Source of the DNA: Actinomadura madurae
GTDB lineage: Bacteria; Actinomycetota; Actinomycetes; Streptosporangiales; Streptosporangiaceae
Direction of reading: 5' to 3'
Assembly (NCBI RefSeq): GCF_900115095.1
Contig: NZ_FOVH01000001.1
Coordinates: 1 to 64,000 of the forward strand
DNA: 64,000 bases
Under the pieces are notes generated by a model. That model did not search any database. It saw nothing but the letters and a program-made list of their open reading frames with translations, and was not told the origin of the DNA. Below are positions 1-9,280 of the stretch, piece by piece (the first letter of the stretch is position 1; every line of letters starts with the position of its first letter). Position numbers and translations under genes: made by a program.

Positions 1-368
1 CCGCGGGGGACCTTGATCTGCGCGTCGTGCCACCAGTGCGCGATCGGGTCGCCCCACGCCTCCACCCGGAACGACCACGACCCCATCTCGGTCGGCGTCA
101 CCTCCGCCGACCACCGGTCCAGCCCCGCCCCGACCTCGGCCATCCGCCGCGGCGGCAGCTCCTCCCCGTCCGGCGTCCGCAGCACCACCGCCGCGCCCAG
201 CATCTCGTGCCCCTCACGGAACACCGTCGCCGACACCTCGACGGTCTCACCCACCACCGCCTTGGCAGGCCACCGGCCGCACCCCACCACCGGCGCCACA
301 TCCAGGATCGGAATGCGACCGAGCCTCGGAATGCCGGTCGAACTGGACGTTCCGGACTCGACGTGCAT
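1..368 (-). CDS. glgE: GlgE maltosyltransferase, N-terminal part (cut by window start)
   Basis: The minus-strand frame beginning with ATG at 368 reads MHVESGTSSS... and then GRIPILDVAPVV, the typical beginning of alpha-1,4-glucan:maltose-1-phosphate maltosyltransferase (GH13_3), followed by a beta-sandwich segment with VVGETVEVSATVFREGHE and ending at the window edge in WWHDAQIKVPRG. About 122 residues are visible of a usual 650-700. GlgE extends alpha-glucan using maltose-1-phosphate in the cytoplasm. A GGGGT-type ribosome site precedes the ATG. It is divergent from the phosphorylase gene glgP, as glgE/glgP are in M. tuberculosis (Rv1327c/Rv1328, from memory), which strengthens both calls. 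The catalytic domain is outside the window and cannot be checked. Confidence 0.88.
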   Translation of the reverse strand, partial: MHVESGTSSSTGIPRLGRIPILDVAPVVGCGRWPAKAVVGETVEVSATVFREGHEMLGAAVVLRTPDGEELPPRRMAEVGAGLDRWSAEVTPTEMGSWSFRVEAWGDPIAHWWHDAQIKVPR

Positions 369-677
369 GTGCCACCCCTACCCGTTCGAGACATACAAAA
401 CGTCCATGCCCGGGATCGGGCGGCTGCCGTCGTCCGGCCGCCCGTAACTTTGCGCTGCGCGCCGGTCACCGCCGGTCTGTGGATGGTCGAGTTTGGGCAA
501 ACGCTCTGCCGTAGCACCCGGCCCGGCCTGCGCGGAGGTCCCCGGCGGCGCGGCGGAAGCCCGTGCGGGGACGGGGTTTTCGCGGTTCCTCCGGCGCGAC
601 GGCGGCCGGTCCGCGAGGTGAGGGTGTGGTCCCCCGCCGTCGCGCGCACGGCCCCGCACCGCATACCGTGACGTTGC
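369..677. promoter_or_regulatory. Divergent glgE/glgP intergenic region with a 12-bp palindrome
   Basis: This 309-bp stretch holds no convincing gene. It contains the palindrome GTTTGGGCAAAC at 491-502, a candidate operator between two divergent glucan genes. A TACCGT box at 664-669 lies eight bases before the GTG of glgP and may be its -10 element, which would make the glgP mRNA almost leaderless. The regulator is unknown. Confidence 0.45.
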
Positions 678-3281
678 GTGAAGGCAATCCGACGATTCAC
701 GGTCCGCACCGTCCTTCCCGAGCCGCTGCGGCAGCTCGAGGAGCTCGTCCTCAACCTGCGCTGGTCCTGGCACCACGAGACGCTCGACCTGTTCCGCGCC
801 GTGGACCCGGCGCTGTGGAAGGCCGTCCACCACGACCCGGTCCGGCTGCTCGGCGAGGTCGCACCGGAGCGGCTGGCGCGCCTGGCGGAGGACCGGCGGT
901 TCCTGCGCCGCCTCCAGGACACCGCGGAGGACCTGCACGAGTACCTGACGGCGCCCCGCTGGTACCAGAAGCGCTCTACTAGCGAGAACGCGCCGGCGTG
1001 CATCGCCTACTTCTCACCCGAGTACGGGATCACCGCCGCGCTGCCGCAGTACTCCGGCGGCCTCGGCATCCTCGCCGGCGACCACCTGAAGACCGCGAGC
1101 GACCTCGGCGTCCCCATCCTCGGCGTCGGGCTGCTGTACCGGCACGGCTACTTCTCCCAGTCGCTGTCGCCGGACGGCTGGCAGCTGGAGCGCTACCCGC
1201 CGATCGACCCGAACGGGCTGCCGCTCACCCTGCTCCGCGAGCGGGACGGCTCGCCGGTCCGCGTCGCCATCGGCCTCCCGAAGGGGAGCGAGCTGCGCGC
1301 GCAGGTGTGGATCGCGCACGTCGGGCGCGTCCCGCAGCTGCTGCTCGACTCCGACGTCGAGGACAACGACCAGTCCGCGCGGGACGTCACCGACCGGCTG
1401 TACGGCGGCGGCGGCGACCACCGGCTGCTCCAGGAGATGCTGCTCGGCATCGGCGGCGTCCGGGCGATCCGCGCGTACTGCCGCATCACCGGGCACCCCG
1501 GGCCGGAGGTCTTCCACACCAACGAGGGCCACGCCGGCTTCCTCGGCCTCGAACGCATCCGCGAGCTCGTGTCGGAGGCCGGCCTGACGTTCGACGAGGC
1601 CCTGGAGGCGACCCGGGCGGGCACCGTGTTCACCACGCACACCCCCGTCCCGGCCGGGATCGACCGGTTCCCCCGCGACCTGATCAGCCGGTACTTCGGC
1701 GGCGCGAACGAGGAGGAGCAGGTCCCCCTGGACCGGGTCCTCGCGCTCGGCACCGAGGACTACCCCGGCGGCGACCGCACCGTGTTCAACATGGCCGTGA
1801 TGGGGATGCGGCTCGCGCAGCGCGTCAACGGCGTCAGCGAGCTGCACGGCGAGGTCAGCCGGGAGATGTTCGGCGGGCTGTGGGGCGGGTTCGACACCTC
1901 CGAGGTCCCGATCGGCTCCATCACCAACGGGGTGCACGCCGGGACGTGGGTCGCCCGCGAGGTGCTGGAGTTCACCGCGCGGGAGCTGCCGTCGGTGATG
2001 GAGTCGGGGCGCGGCTGGGAGGGCGTGCGGAACGTCTCCGGAGCCGAGATCTGGCGGATGCGCGGCCTGCTGCGCCGCCGCCTCGTGCTGGACGCGCGGC
2101 GCCGCCTGCGCGAGTCGTGGCGGCAGCGCGGCGCCAGCGAGGCGGAGATCTCCTGGATCGACGACGCCCTCGACCCCGACGTCCTGACGATCGGGTTCGC
2201 GCGGCGCGTCCCGTCCTACAAGCGGCTCACGCTGATGATGTCCGACGAGGACCGGCTCCGCTCGATCCTGCTGAACCCCGAGCGGCCCGTGCAGATCGTC
2301 ATCGCGGGGAAGGCGCACCCGGCCGACGAGGGCGGCAAGCGGCTCATCCAGGACATCGTGCGGTTCGCCGGGTCCGAGGACGTCCGGCACCGGATCGTGT
2401 TCCTGCCCGACTACGACATGGCGCTCGGGCAGCTGATGGTGCAGGGCTGCGACGTGTGGATGAACAACCCGCTGCGCCCGCTGGAGGCGTGCGGCACGTC
2501 CGGGATGAAGGCGGCGCTGAACGGCGGGCTGAACCTGTCGATCCGCGACGGCTGGTGGGACGAGTGGTACGACAGCCAGAACGGCTGGGCGATCCCGTCC
2601 GCCGACGGCCTCGCGAGCCCCGACCGGCGGGACGAGCTGGAGGCCGCCGCCCTGTACGAGCTGGTCGAGGACCACGTGTCCGTGACGTTCTACGACCGGG
2701 ACTCGGCCGATCTCCCGCGCCGCTGGCTGGAGATGGTGAAGCACACCATCGCCACCCTTGGCCCGAAGGTGCTCGCGTCCCGGATGCTGCGCGACTACGT
2801 CGAGGACCTCTACGCCCCGGCCGCCGCGTCCGAGCGGGCCATGGTGGCCGACAAGTTCGCGGGCGCCCGGGAGCTGGCGGCGTGGAAGCGGCGGGTCCGC
2901 GCGGCGTGGCCGCGCGTCGCCGTCGAGCACGTCGAGTCCAACGGGGAGGAGAGCCCGCAGGTGGGGACGCGGCTGGCGGTCCGCGTCGTCGTCGACCTCG
3001 GCGGCCTCGACCCGGAGGACGTGGCCGTGGAGGTCGCCTACGGCCGGGTGGACGACAGCGACGCGCTCGTCGGGCCGTCCTACCTGGAACTGGCGGAGAG
3101 CGCGCCCGTGGAGAACGGGCGGCGCCGCTACACCGGCGAGGTCCCCCTCGGGCGCAGCGGCGCCTTCGGCTACAGCGTCCGCGTGGTGCCGAGCCACCCG
3201 ATGCTGCCGGGGCTCGCCGAGCTGGGCCTGGTCGCGCTGCCGCCGGCACCGCAGGGCATGACGAACGGCGACCTGCGCTAG
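678..3281 (+). CDS. glgP: Alpha-glucan phosphorylase (GT35, DUF3417 type)
   Basis: This 867-residue protein is an alpha-glucan phosphorylase of the bacterial/archaeal branch with an N-terminal DUF3417 segment (residues about 10-115, LEELVLNLRWSWH). It releases glucose-1-phosphate from alpha-1,4-glucans in the cytoplasm with pyridoxal phosphate as cofactor. The PLP lysine is K611 in the motif EACGTSGMKAALNGG, and the upstream motif FARRVPSYKRLTL binds phosphate. The length is normal for the family. The GTG at 678 was chosen because homologues start right before the DUF3417 helix. The stop codon overlaps that of the next, convergent gene by the four bases CTAG. Alternative: maltodextrin specificity cannot be distinguished by eye. 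Confidence 0.93.
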   Translation: MKAIRRFTVRTVLPEPLRQLEELVLNLRWSWHHETLDLFRAVDPALWKAVHHDPVRLLGEVAPERLARLAEDRRFLRRLQDTAEDLHEYLTAPRWYQKRSTSENAPACIAYFSPEYGITAALPQYSGGLGILAGDHLKTASDLGVPILGVGLLYRHGYFSQSLSPDGWQLERYPPIDPNGLPLTLLRERDGSPVRVAIGLPKGSELRAQVWIAHVGRVPQLLLDSDVEDNDQSARDVTDRLYGGGGDHRLLQEMLLGIGGVRAIRAYCRITGHPGPEVFHTNEGHAGFLGLERIRELVSEAGLTFDEALEATRAGTVFTTHTPVPAGIDRFPRDLISRYFGGANEEEQVPLDRVLALGTEDYPGGDRTVFNMAVMGMRLAQRVNGVSELHGEVSREMFGGLWGGFDTSEVPIGSITNGVHAGTWVAREVLEFTARELPSVMESGRGWEGVRNVSGAEIWRMRGLLRRRLVLDARRRLRESWRQRGASEAEISWIDDALDPDVLTIGFARRVPSYKRLTLMMSDEDRLRSILLNPERPVQIVIAGKAHPADEGGKRLIQDIVRFAGSEDVRHRIVFLPDYDMALGQLMVQGCDVWMNNPLRPLEACGTSGMKAALNGGLNLSIRDGWWDEWYDSQNGWAIPSADGLASPDRRDELEAAALYELVEDHVSVTFYDRDSADLPRRWLEMVKHTIATLGPKVLASRMLRDYVEDLYAPAAASERAMVADKFAGARELAAWKRRVRAAWPRVAVEHVESNGEESPQVGTRLAVRVVVDLGGLDPEDVAVEVAYGRVDDSDALVGPSYLELAESAPVENGRRRYTGEVPLGRSGAFGYSVRVVPSHPMLPGLAELGLVALPPAPQGMTNGDLR

Positions 3282-3871
3282 GCCGCGGCCTCTCCGGTCT
3301 CGCCGTCCTCGTCCTCGTCCTCGTCGGCCGGCGGGTCGGCCGCCTGCCAGGCCGCGACGACGAGGGGGAGGAGGGCGTGCGTCACGAGCAGGGCGAACAG
3401 GATCAGGAAGAGCGCGGCGCCGGGGATCTGCGAATCGCGGCCGTCACGGTCCGCGACCGACACCGCCAGCACCACGGCGATCATCACGTACGTCGTGGCC
3501 CGGTGCGCGGTGGCGAACGCGCGGAGCCGCGCGGTGAGCTGGCGCTCGTCGAGTTCCCGCTCGCGCTTGGACGTCAGCCCGCGGGTCACCGCGATCAACT
3601 GGCCGGCCAGCGGGAAGCCGACCACCACGAGCACGCCCAGGATCACGAAGTTGCTGATCATCGCGGTGTCGCTGGGCGCCAGCGCCCACGACACCGCGGC
3701 GTCCACCCAGAACAGGCCCAGCGTGACCGCGCCCGCCCCCGCCAGCACCCGGCGGGGGCGCCGGCGGGCGTAGCGGGCGGGCAGCCGACGCTCCAGTTCG
3801 TCGTCCAGGGCCGCCAGGCGGTCCGCCCGCTTGCGGCGGGACCGCTCCAGCCATCCTGCGTCGTTCGTCAT
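3278..3871 (-). CDS. Four-helix membrane protein of unknown function
   Basis: The 197-residue product has a charged N-terminus rich in Arg (residues 10-45), then four hydrophobic segments arranged as two hairpins (about 45-65, 72-95, 122-142 and 150-172), and a strongly acidic tail (DEDEDEDGE). I do not recognise a named function; paired membrane protein plus short XRE regulator genes are common in actinobacteria. The ATG overlaps the stop of the upstream regulator gene by ATGA, so the two are translationally coupled and probably act together, perhaps as regulator and cognate membrane target. Its stop overlaps that of glgP by CTAG. Confidence 0.75.
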   Translation of the reverse strand: MTNDAGWLERSRRKRADRLAALDDELERRLPARYARRRPRRVLAGAGAVTLGLFWVDAAVSWALAPSDTAMISNFVILGVLVVVGFPLAGQLIAVTRGLTSKRERELDERQLTARLRAFATAHRATTYVMIAVVLAVSVADRDGRDSQIPGAALFLILFALLVTHALLPLVVAAWQAADPPADEDEDEDGETGEAAA

Positions 3872-4167
3872 GGCGTGTCTCCGATCCTCGGGAACGGTTC
3901 GAGGGAGAAGACGACCTCGACCGGCACCTCGAAGTACTCGGCGATCCGGAGGGCGAGGTGCAGGCTGGGGCTGTACTCGCCGCGCTCCAGGTAGCCGACC
4001 GTCTGGTAGTGCACTCCGAGGGCGGCGGCCAGGTCGCGGCGCGAGATGCCGCGTTCGGCCCGCAGCACCGTGATCCGGTTGTGGACGTGCTCCTTGCCGG
4101 CGGGCACCGGGTCGCTCTTCCGGATCACCGCCCGGCCCTCCGCGTCGTCGGCGCTCTCACCCGTCAC
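3868..4167 (-). CDS. XRE-family (YozG-like) transcriptional regulator
   Basis: This 99-residue protein contains one helix-turn-helix domain of the lambda repressor/XRE class at about residues 30-90: HNRITVLRAERGISRRDLAAALGVHYQTVGYLERGEYSP. The spacing RRDLA...HYQTVGYLERG is diagnostic of the short YozG-type regulators. The start is a GTG at 4167 preceded by AAGGGCAGG. The first 28 residues are a polar extension. It is transcribed with the downstream membrane protein gene through a 4-nt overlap. A short palindrome in the divergent upstream region (4220-4233) is a likely autoregulatory site. Target genes are unknown. Confidence 0.85.
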   Translation of the reverse strand: MTGESADDAEGRAVIRKSDPVPAGKEHVHNRITVLRAERGISRRDLAAALGVHYQTVGYLERGEYSPSLHLALRIAEYFEVPVEVVFSLEPFPRIGDTP

Positions 4168-4281
4168 CCTGCCCTTGTACGGGCTCTTGCATATTTCGTC
4201 GTATCCTTGCCTCGGGTAATAGTAGAAGTACTACATCTCATCGCAGACATGCAAGTGGACGGGCCCTGGCAGGATGGGCAC
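4168..4281. promoter_or_regulatory. AT-rich divergent promoter region with operator-like palindrome
   Basis: Between the XRE gene and the sensor kinase lies a stretch clearly poorer in GC than its surroundings. It contains TAGTAGAAGTACTA (4220-4233; arms of 5, spacer 4) and a wider inverted pair CTTGCAT (4186-4192) and ATGCAAG (4249-4255). The layout fits a divergent promoter bound by the XRE regulator. No experimental support is visible. Confidence 0.5.
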
Positions 4282-5463
4282 GTGCGACTAGGAGACCGAC
4301 GCGAGCGGCCGGTCCCGCGGCTGCCGCAAGGGCGCACGGCGGACGCGCTCCTGGCCGGCGGCTTCTTCGCCGCCCTGGCCGCGATGACGCTCGTCTCGAC
4401 GCACACCGGCCCGCCCACGCGGATGCCGCTCTACAGCTGGGCGCTGCTCGCCGTCACCTGCGGGGCGCTGTACTTCCGCCGCTCCCATCCCGTCGTGGTG
4501 GCGGCCGTCACCCTCGCCGCCTGCGCCGTCTACTACCCGGTCACCGATCCCGACGGCCCCGCCCTGATCACGTTCGTCATCGCCCTGTACACGGCGGCGG
4601 CCGAGGGCCACCTCGCGGCCGCCGCCGCGCTCGCGGGCGTCTCGGTGGTGGCGACCGTGGTCGCCGACAGCCGCGACGACGTCGACCATCTCGCGGACGC
4701 CGCCGGGTTCCTGCTCGTCGGATGGTTCGTCGCGGTCGTCGCGATCGGCGGCGTCGTCCGCAACCGCCGCGCCTACCTGCGCGAGGCCGAGGAGCGCGCC
4801 CGGATCGCCGAGCGCGGGCGCGAGGCCGAGGCCCGCCGCCGCGCCATCGAGGAGCGGCTGCGCATCGCCCGCGAGCTGCACGACGTCCTCGGCCACAACA
4901 TCTCGCTGATCAACGTGCAGGCCACCGCCGCGCTGCACGGGCTGCGCCGCGAGCCGGAACGCGCCGAGGACGCCCTCACCGCGATCAAGCAGGCCAGCAA
5001 GGACACCCTCCGCGAGATGCGCGCCACCCTCGGCGTCCTGCGCCAGGTCGACGAGGCCGCCCCGGTCGCGCCCGCCCCCGGCCTCGCCCGCCTGGACGAG
5101 CTCACCGGCCGGATCGCGGCGGCCGGGATCGAGATCCGCACCGAGGTCGAGGGCGACCCGCGCCCGCTGCCCGCCGAGGCCGACCTGGCCGCCTACCGCA
5201 TCGTCCAGGAGGCCCTCACCAATGTGACCCGGCACTCCGAGGCGAGCTCCGTGCTCGTCCGCATCGAGTACGACGACGGCGCCGTGACCGTCAGCGTGGA
5301 GAACGACGGGGTGGACGACAGGGGCGCCGCCTCCCCGCCGCCGTCGGCGGACGGCAGCGGCATCCGCGGCATGCGCGACCGGGCCAAGGCCCTGGGCGGC
5401 ACCCTCGACGCGGCCCCGCGCCCGGACGGCGGCTTCAAGGTCCGCGCCCACCTGCCGCTCTAG
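4282..5463 (+). CDS. Sensor histidine kinase (HisKA_3/NarL partner type), orphan
   Basis: The 393-residue protein has four to five N-terminal transmembrane helices (residues about 20-155), a short charged coiled linker (REAEERARIAERGREAEARRR), the HisKA_3 dimerisation box RIARELHDVLGHNIS with phospho-acceptor H200, an N box EALTNVTRHS and a G box GSGIRGMRDRAKALGG of the HATPase domain. It should autophosphorylate in response to a membrane or intracellular signal and pass phosphate to a NarL-type regulator, yet no response-regulator gene is adjacent on either side. GTG at 4282 is chosen because it directly precedes the first membrane segment; ATG at 4249 is an alternative. The stop overlaps the convergent SWIM gene by CTAG. 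Confidence 0.88.
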   Translation: MRLGDRRERPVPRLPQGRTADALLAGGFFAALAAMTLVSTHTGPPTRMPLYSWALLAVTCGALYFRRSHPVVVAAVTLAACAVYYPVTDPDGPALITFVIALYTAAAEGHLAAAAALAGVSVVATVVADSRDDVDHLADAAGFLLVGWFVAVVAIGGVVRNRRAYLREAEERARIAERGREAEARRRAIEERLRIARELHDVLGHNISLINVQATAALHGLRREPERAEDALTAIKQASKDTLREMRATLGVLRQVDEAAPVAPAPGLARLDELTGRIAAAGIEIRTEVEGDPRPLPAEADLAAYRIVQEALTNVTRHSEASSVLVRIEYDDGAVTVSVENDGVDDRGAASPPPSADGSGIRGMRDRAKALGGTLDAAPRPDGGFKVRAHLPL

Positions 5464-6251
5464 CCGTCGTCGTCTCCGGCGAGGGCCTCGTAGGCGGGGG
5501 CCAGGACGTCCGGGAGGGGGCGGCGGCGGATCCTGACCGGCGGGGGAGTGGCCACCTGGAGGACGAAGCCGGGCGGGACGGGCGGAGCGGGCGGACGGTC
5601 GCGCAGGCGGGCCAGGCCGGTCGGCGGCGTCCAGAAACCGGCGGCGGTGAGGGGTTCGTCCTCGATGTCGAAGGGGTCGGGTTCGGTCGCGGTTCCGCGG
5701 CGCAGCGCGGCCAGCAACTGCTCGCGCCCCCGCCCGTTCCACCGGAGGATGAGGAACGGGTCGTCGTCGAACGCCTCGGCCAGCAGGTACAGGACGGCCG
5801 CGGCGTGCTTGCACGGATCGCCCCAGTCGGGGCAGTCGCACATCAGGTGCAGGTCGGACGCCGATCCCGGGAACAGGGCGAGGCCCATCTCGGCGAACAC
5901 CCACTCGATCTCCGGGGGCATCTCCCCGGCGAGCAGCCGCGCCCGGAACACCGCGCGCGACGCCAGCTCCTTCTCCACGGCGCGCCAGTCGTCCGCGCCG
6001 ATCGCGTCGATGGTGAGCGCCACCTCGTACGGCTCGGGCGCCGAGCCGTGCACCTTCGCGGTCACCTCGTACGGCTCGACCTTCAGGCCGACCACGGTGC
6101 CCTTGCGGGCGTAGGTCCGGCCGCGCTGGAGGCGGCCCGGGTCGGCGAACGACTCGACGAGGTCGATGAAGCGCCGCGACCACCATTGGGTGCCGATCGA
6201 GCCGCGCTTGGTGCGTGCCCGGATGCGCTCGCCCATCGGTCGCTCGGACAT
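5460..6251 (-). CDS. SWIM zinc-finger protein partnered with SNF2 helicase
   Basis: This 263-residue protein carries a SWIM zinc finger, CxC-x6-CxH, formed by C138, C140, C147 and H149 (LMCDCPDWGDPCKHAAAVLY). The N-terminal part (WWSRRFIDLVESFADPGRLQRGRTYARKG) is the usual beginning of the family found next to SNF2 helicases in actinobacteria. The start ATG overlaps the TGA of the upstream helicase gene by one base (TGATG), so both are made from one message. The SWIM finger is thought to bind DNA or protein; the pair probably acts in DNA remodelling or repair. No enzymatic domain is visible in this protein itself. Confidence 0.88.
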   Translation of the reverse strand: MSERPMGERIRARTKRGSIGTQWWSRRFIDLVESFADPGRLQRGRTYARKGTVVGLKVEPYEVTAKVHGSAPEPYEVALTIDAIGADDWRAVEKELASRAVFRARLLAGEMPPEIEWVFAEMGLALFPGSASDLHLMCDCPDWGDPCKHAAAVLYLLAEAFDDDPFLILRWNGRGREQLLAALRRGTATEPDPFDIEDEPLTAAGFWTPPTGLARLRDRPPAPPVPPGFVLQVATPPPVRIRRRPLPDVLAPAYEALAGDDDG

Positions 6252-9200
6252 CAGTCGCTCACCGCCTCGGGCGACAGCCGCAGGACGTCGCGCAGCTCGG
6301 CGACCGACAGCTCGGTCAGCCAGTCCTCGCCGGTTCCGACGATCGACTCGGCGAGGGCCTTCTTGCGTTCGATCATCTCGTCGACGCGCTCCTCCATCGT
6401 CCCGACGCAGATGAACTTGCGGACCTGGACGTTGCGGGTCTGGCCGATGCGGAACGCGCGGTCGGTCGCCTGGTCCTCGACGGCCGGGTTCCACCAGCGG
6501 TCGACGTGCACGACGTGGTTCGCGGCCGTCAGCGTCAGGCCCGTCCCGGCCGCCTTGAGGGACAGCAGGAAGACCGAGGGCTCGTCGTCCTCCTGGAACC
6601 GCTGGACCAGGTCGTCGCGCTGCTGCTTGGACGTCCCGCCGTGCAGCCACAGCACCGGACTTTCGAGTCGCGCCGCGAGATAGGGCCGGAGCATCGAGCC
6701 GAACTCGGCGTACTGGGTGAAGACCAGCGCCTTCTCGCCCTGCTCCAGGACCTCGGCGCAGATCTCCTCCAGCCGTTCGAGCTTGCCGGAGCGGCCGGGG
6801 AGGCGCGAGCCGTCCTTGAGCAGCTGCGCCGGGTGGTTGCAGACCTGCTTGAGCTTGGCCATCGTCGCCAGGACGAGCCCGCGCCGCTGCGTCTCGTCGG
6901 CCTCGGCGATCTGCCGGAGCATGTCGTCCACGGTCGCCTGGTAGAGCGACGCCTGCTCGGTGGTGAGGTTGCAGTAGACCTTGATCTCCTGCTTCTCCGG
7001 CAGGTCGGAGATGATCGACCGGTCGGTCTTGAGACGGCGCAGGATGAACGGCTGCGTCGCCCGCTTCAGCGCCAGCGCCGCCTGCTCGTCGCCCTCCCGC
7101 TCGATCGGGATCGCGAACCGCCGCCGGAACTCGCCGCGCGGCCCGAGCAGCCCCGGGTTCGCGAACTCCATGATCGACCACAGCTCGGTCAGATGGTTCT
7201 CCACCGGCGTGCCCGTGAGCGCGATCCGGCTCCGCGCCGGGATGCTCCGCACCGCCCTGGCCTGCCGCGTCCCGCTGTTCTTCAGCGCCTGCGCCTCGTC
7301 GCAGACGACCCGCCCCCACTCGATCGGCGCGAGCGTCTCGGCGTCCCGCGTCGCCGTCCCGTAGGTGGTCAGCACCAGATCGGCGCCCGCCACGGCCGCG
7401 ACGAGGTCCTCGCCGCGATGCCGCCCCGTCCCGTGGTGGACGTAGACGCGCAGCTTCGGCGTGAACCGCGCCGCCTCCCGCTGCCAGCTCCCCACCAGCG
7501 ACATCGGCAGGATCGCGAGGGTCGGGGCCGGGCGCGCGCCGTCCTCCCGCTCGTGGACCAGCAGCGACAGGACGGAGATCGTCTTCCCGAGCCCCATGTC
7601 GTCCGCCAGCAGCGCCCCCAGCCCCAGGTCGTTCATGAAGGTCAGCCAGGCCAGGCCACGCTCCTGGTAGGGGCGCAGCTCGGCGTCCAGCTCGTCCGGG
7701 GTGCGCATGGGGGTGAGGCGGCGGTCGGCCTCGCCGGACAGCAGGTCGCCGAGGGGGCCGCCCGCGTCGACGCCGGTGAGCGGGAGGGCGTCGTCGCCCG
7801 CGTGGACGATCGCGCGGATCGCCTCGGCGGCGGTCATGCGCCCCCGGCGCGGGTGGCGCAGGAAGTCGAGCGCGGCTTCGAGCTGCTCCTCGTCCAGCTC
7901 GACCCACCGGCCGCGCAGCCGGACGAGCGGGGTCTTCAGGCGGGCCAGCTCTTCGAGCTCGGCTTCGTCGATGCTGTCGTCGCCGATGGCCAGGTCCCAG
8001 CGGAAGTCGACCATGGCCTTCAGGTCGAAGCCCGACGGCGCGGCGGCGCCGGAGGACGCCTCGGGGTCTTCGGGGCTTGCCGTCAGCTTCATGCCGAGCT
8101 TCGCCTTGCCCGCCCACTGGGGGAGCAGGACGCCGAACCCGGCGGCGGCGAGCATCGCGGCCGTCTGGCGGAGGAACCGGAACGCCCCCGCGGTGTCGAG
8201 GAGCAGTTCGGCGGGCGCCGGGCCGTCCAGCGCGGGCGCCAGGTCGGGGAACAGGCGCAGCGCGCGGCCGAGCCCGCCGAGGAGGGTCTCCTCGGCGTCC
8301 GGGATCGACGTCGCCTCACCGCCCCAGACCATGGACGCCGGGACGTAGAGGCTCGGGTCGTCGGTGCCCTGGAGGGCGAACTCGACCCGCCAGGAGTCGT
8401 CCCCCGCCTCCCGCTCTCCGTCTTCGAGCTTCCCGTCCCCGAATTCCCCGTCCCCGAATTCCTCGGCCCCCGGTTCGGCGAGGCGGAAGCAGACGCGCAG
8501 CGGGCCGGACGGGCGGCGCGCGGCGGCGGCCCAGGCGTCCAGCTCGGCGATCAGGTCGTCCGGGTCGTCGCGAGGCTCGCGGGCGACCGCGGCGGACGGG
8601 CCGGTCAGCGCCATCACCCAGCGTTCCGCGAGCGGCAGCCGGTCGGGCTCCTTGCGCCGCGACACCAGCAGCGGATGCGGCACCACGCCCCGGACGGCCG
8701 TGTCGACCAGTCCGGACAGCGCCTCCCGCAGCACCTCGGCGGCGGGACGCCCGCCGCCGGCGGCGCGGCACGCGGCGGGCATCGCGCGGGCCAGCGCCCG
8801 GAAGCGCGCGGGGTCGTCGATCACCGGGCGCCAGCGGGCGACGAGGTCGCCGTCCTCGCGCAGGAGGGCCGGGAGGACGTGGCCGCGCCCGGTGAGGCTC
8901 ACCGCCTCGTCCGCGAGCATGCACAGGAACCGCAGGTCGGTGCCCGGGACCACGTCTGCGCTGTGCTCGGCGGCCTGGAGCAGCGCCATCGCGGGGAACG
9001 GTTCGAGGACGAGCGCCGGCACCCGCCACGGGCGCAGCTCGGGCTCGTCCGGCACCGGCTGCGGGCCCAGCTCGGCGGACGGCAGCGGGCGGCCGTCCAG
9101 GGTCGGCAGCGACATCGCCAGCTCGACGCGGAACGCCGTGCGGACGAGCGGCTCGTAGGACGTCCCCGTGAAGTCGCAGGTCGCGAAGGGGTGGACGTCC

Positions 9201-9280
9201 GGTGACGGCTCGTGCGGGCCGGTGCGTTCGGCCCACAGGCAGAGCGCACCGCCATGCCAGGTGGCGTGGGCGACGAGCAT
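6251..9280 (-). CDS. SNF2-family DEAD/DEAH helicase (Snf2-assoc type)
   Basis: The protein is 1009 residues from ATG at 9280. The N-terminal half is the SNF2-associated region common in bacterial SNF2 enzymes; the C-terminal half has the full ATPase: Walker A in LLADDMGLGKTISVL, DEAQ box VVCDEAQALKN, motif III LTGTPVENHLTELWS and motif VI QATDRAFRIGQ. It should be an ATP-driven double-strand DNA translocase. A poorly conserved, Glu/Gly/Asp-rich linker with the repeated unit EFGDG lies near residue 280. The ATG at 9280 (MLVAHATWHGGALCLWAERTG) is preferred over an upstream in-frame start because this sequence matches usual starts in the family. It is co-transcribed with the SWIM gene downstream. 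Confidence 0.92.
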   Translation of the reverse strand: MLVAHATWHGGALCLWAERTGPHEPSPDVHPFATCDFTGTSYEPLVRTAFRVELAMSLPTLDGRPLPSAELGPQPVPDEPELRPWRVPALVLEPFPAMALLQAAEHSADVVPGTDLRFLCMLADEAVSLTGRGHVLPALLREDGDLVARWRPVIDDPARFRALARAMPAACRAAGGGRPAAEVLREALSGLVDTAVRGVVPHPLLVSRRKEPDRLPLAERWVMALTGPSAAVAREPRDDPDDLIAELDAWAAAARRPSGPLRVCFRLAEPGAEEFGDGEFGDGKLEDGEREAGDDSWRVEFALQGTDDPSLYVPASMVWGGEATSIPDAEETLLGGLGRALRLFPDLAPALDGPAPAELLLDTAGAFRFLRQTAAMLAAAGFGVLLPQWAGKAKLGMKLTASPEDPEASSGAAAPSGFDLKAMVDFRWDLAIGDDSIDEAELEELARLKTPLVRLRGRWVELDEEQLEAALDFLRHPRRGRMTAAEAIRAIVHAGDDALPLTGVDAGGPLGDLLSGEADRRLTPMRTPDELDAELRPYQERGLAWLTFMNDLGLGALLADDMGLGKTISVLSLLVHEREDGARPAPTLAILPMSLVGSWQREAARFTPKLRVYVHHGTGRHRGEDLVAAVAGADLVLTTYGTATRDAETLAPIEWGRVVCDEAQALKNSGTRQARAVRSIPARSRIALTGTPVENHLTELWSIMEFANPGLLGPRGEFRRRFAIPIEREGDEQAALALKRATQPFILRRLKTDRSIISDLPEKQEIKVYCNLTTEQASLYQATVDDMLRQIAEADETQRRGLVLATMAKLKQVCNHPAQLLKDGSRLPGRSGKLERLEEICAEVLEQGEKALVFTQYAEFGSMLRPYLAARLESPVLWLHGGTSKQQRDDLVQRFQEDDEPSVFLLSLKAAGTGLTLTAANHVVHVDRWWNPAVEDQATDRAFRIGQTRNVQVRKFICVGTMEERVDEMIERKKALAESIVGTGEDWLTELSVAELRDVLRLSPEAVSD

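Noticed and set aside
998..3994. Long overlapping frame of about 1000 codons antisense/out of frame to glgP, Arg/Pro-rich
   Set aside because: Composition is the typical GC-driven shadow of a real gene; no domain or ribosome site.
3958..4281. Longer N-terminus for the sensor kinase
   Set aside because: It would run through the XRE gene on the other strand and the AT-rich promoter; the GTG at 4282 fits the first membrane helix.
4282..5463. Search for a paired response regulator next to the sensor kinase
   Set aside because: Neighbours are an XRE gene and a SWIM gene; no receiver domain is encoded within the first 12 kb.
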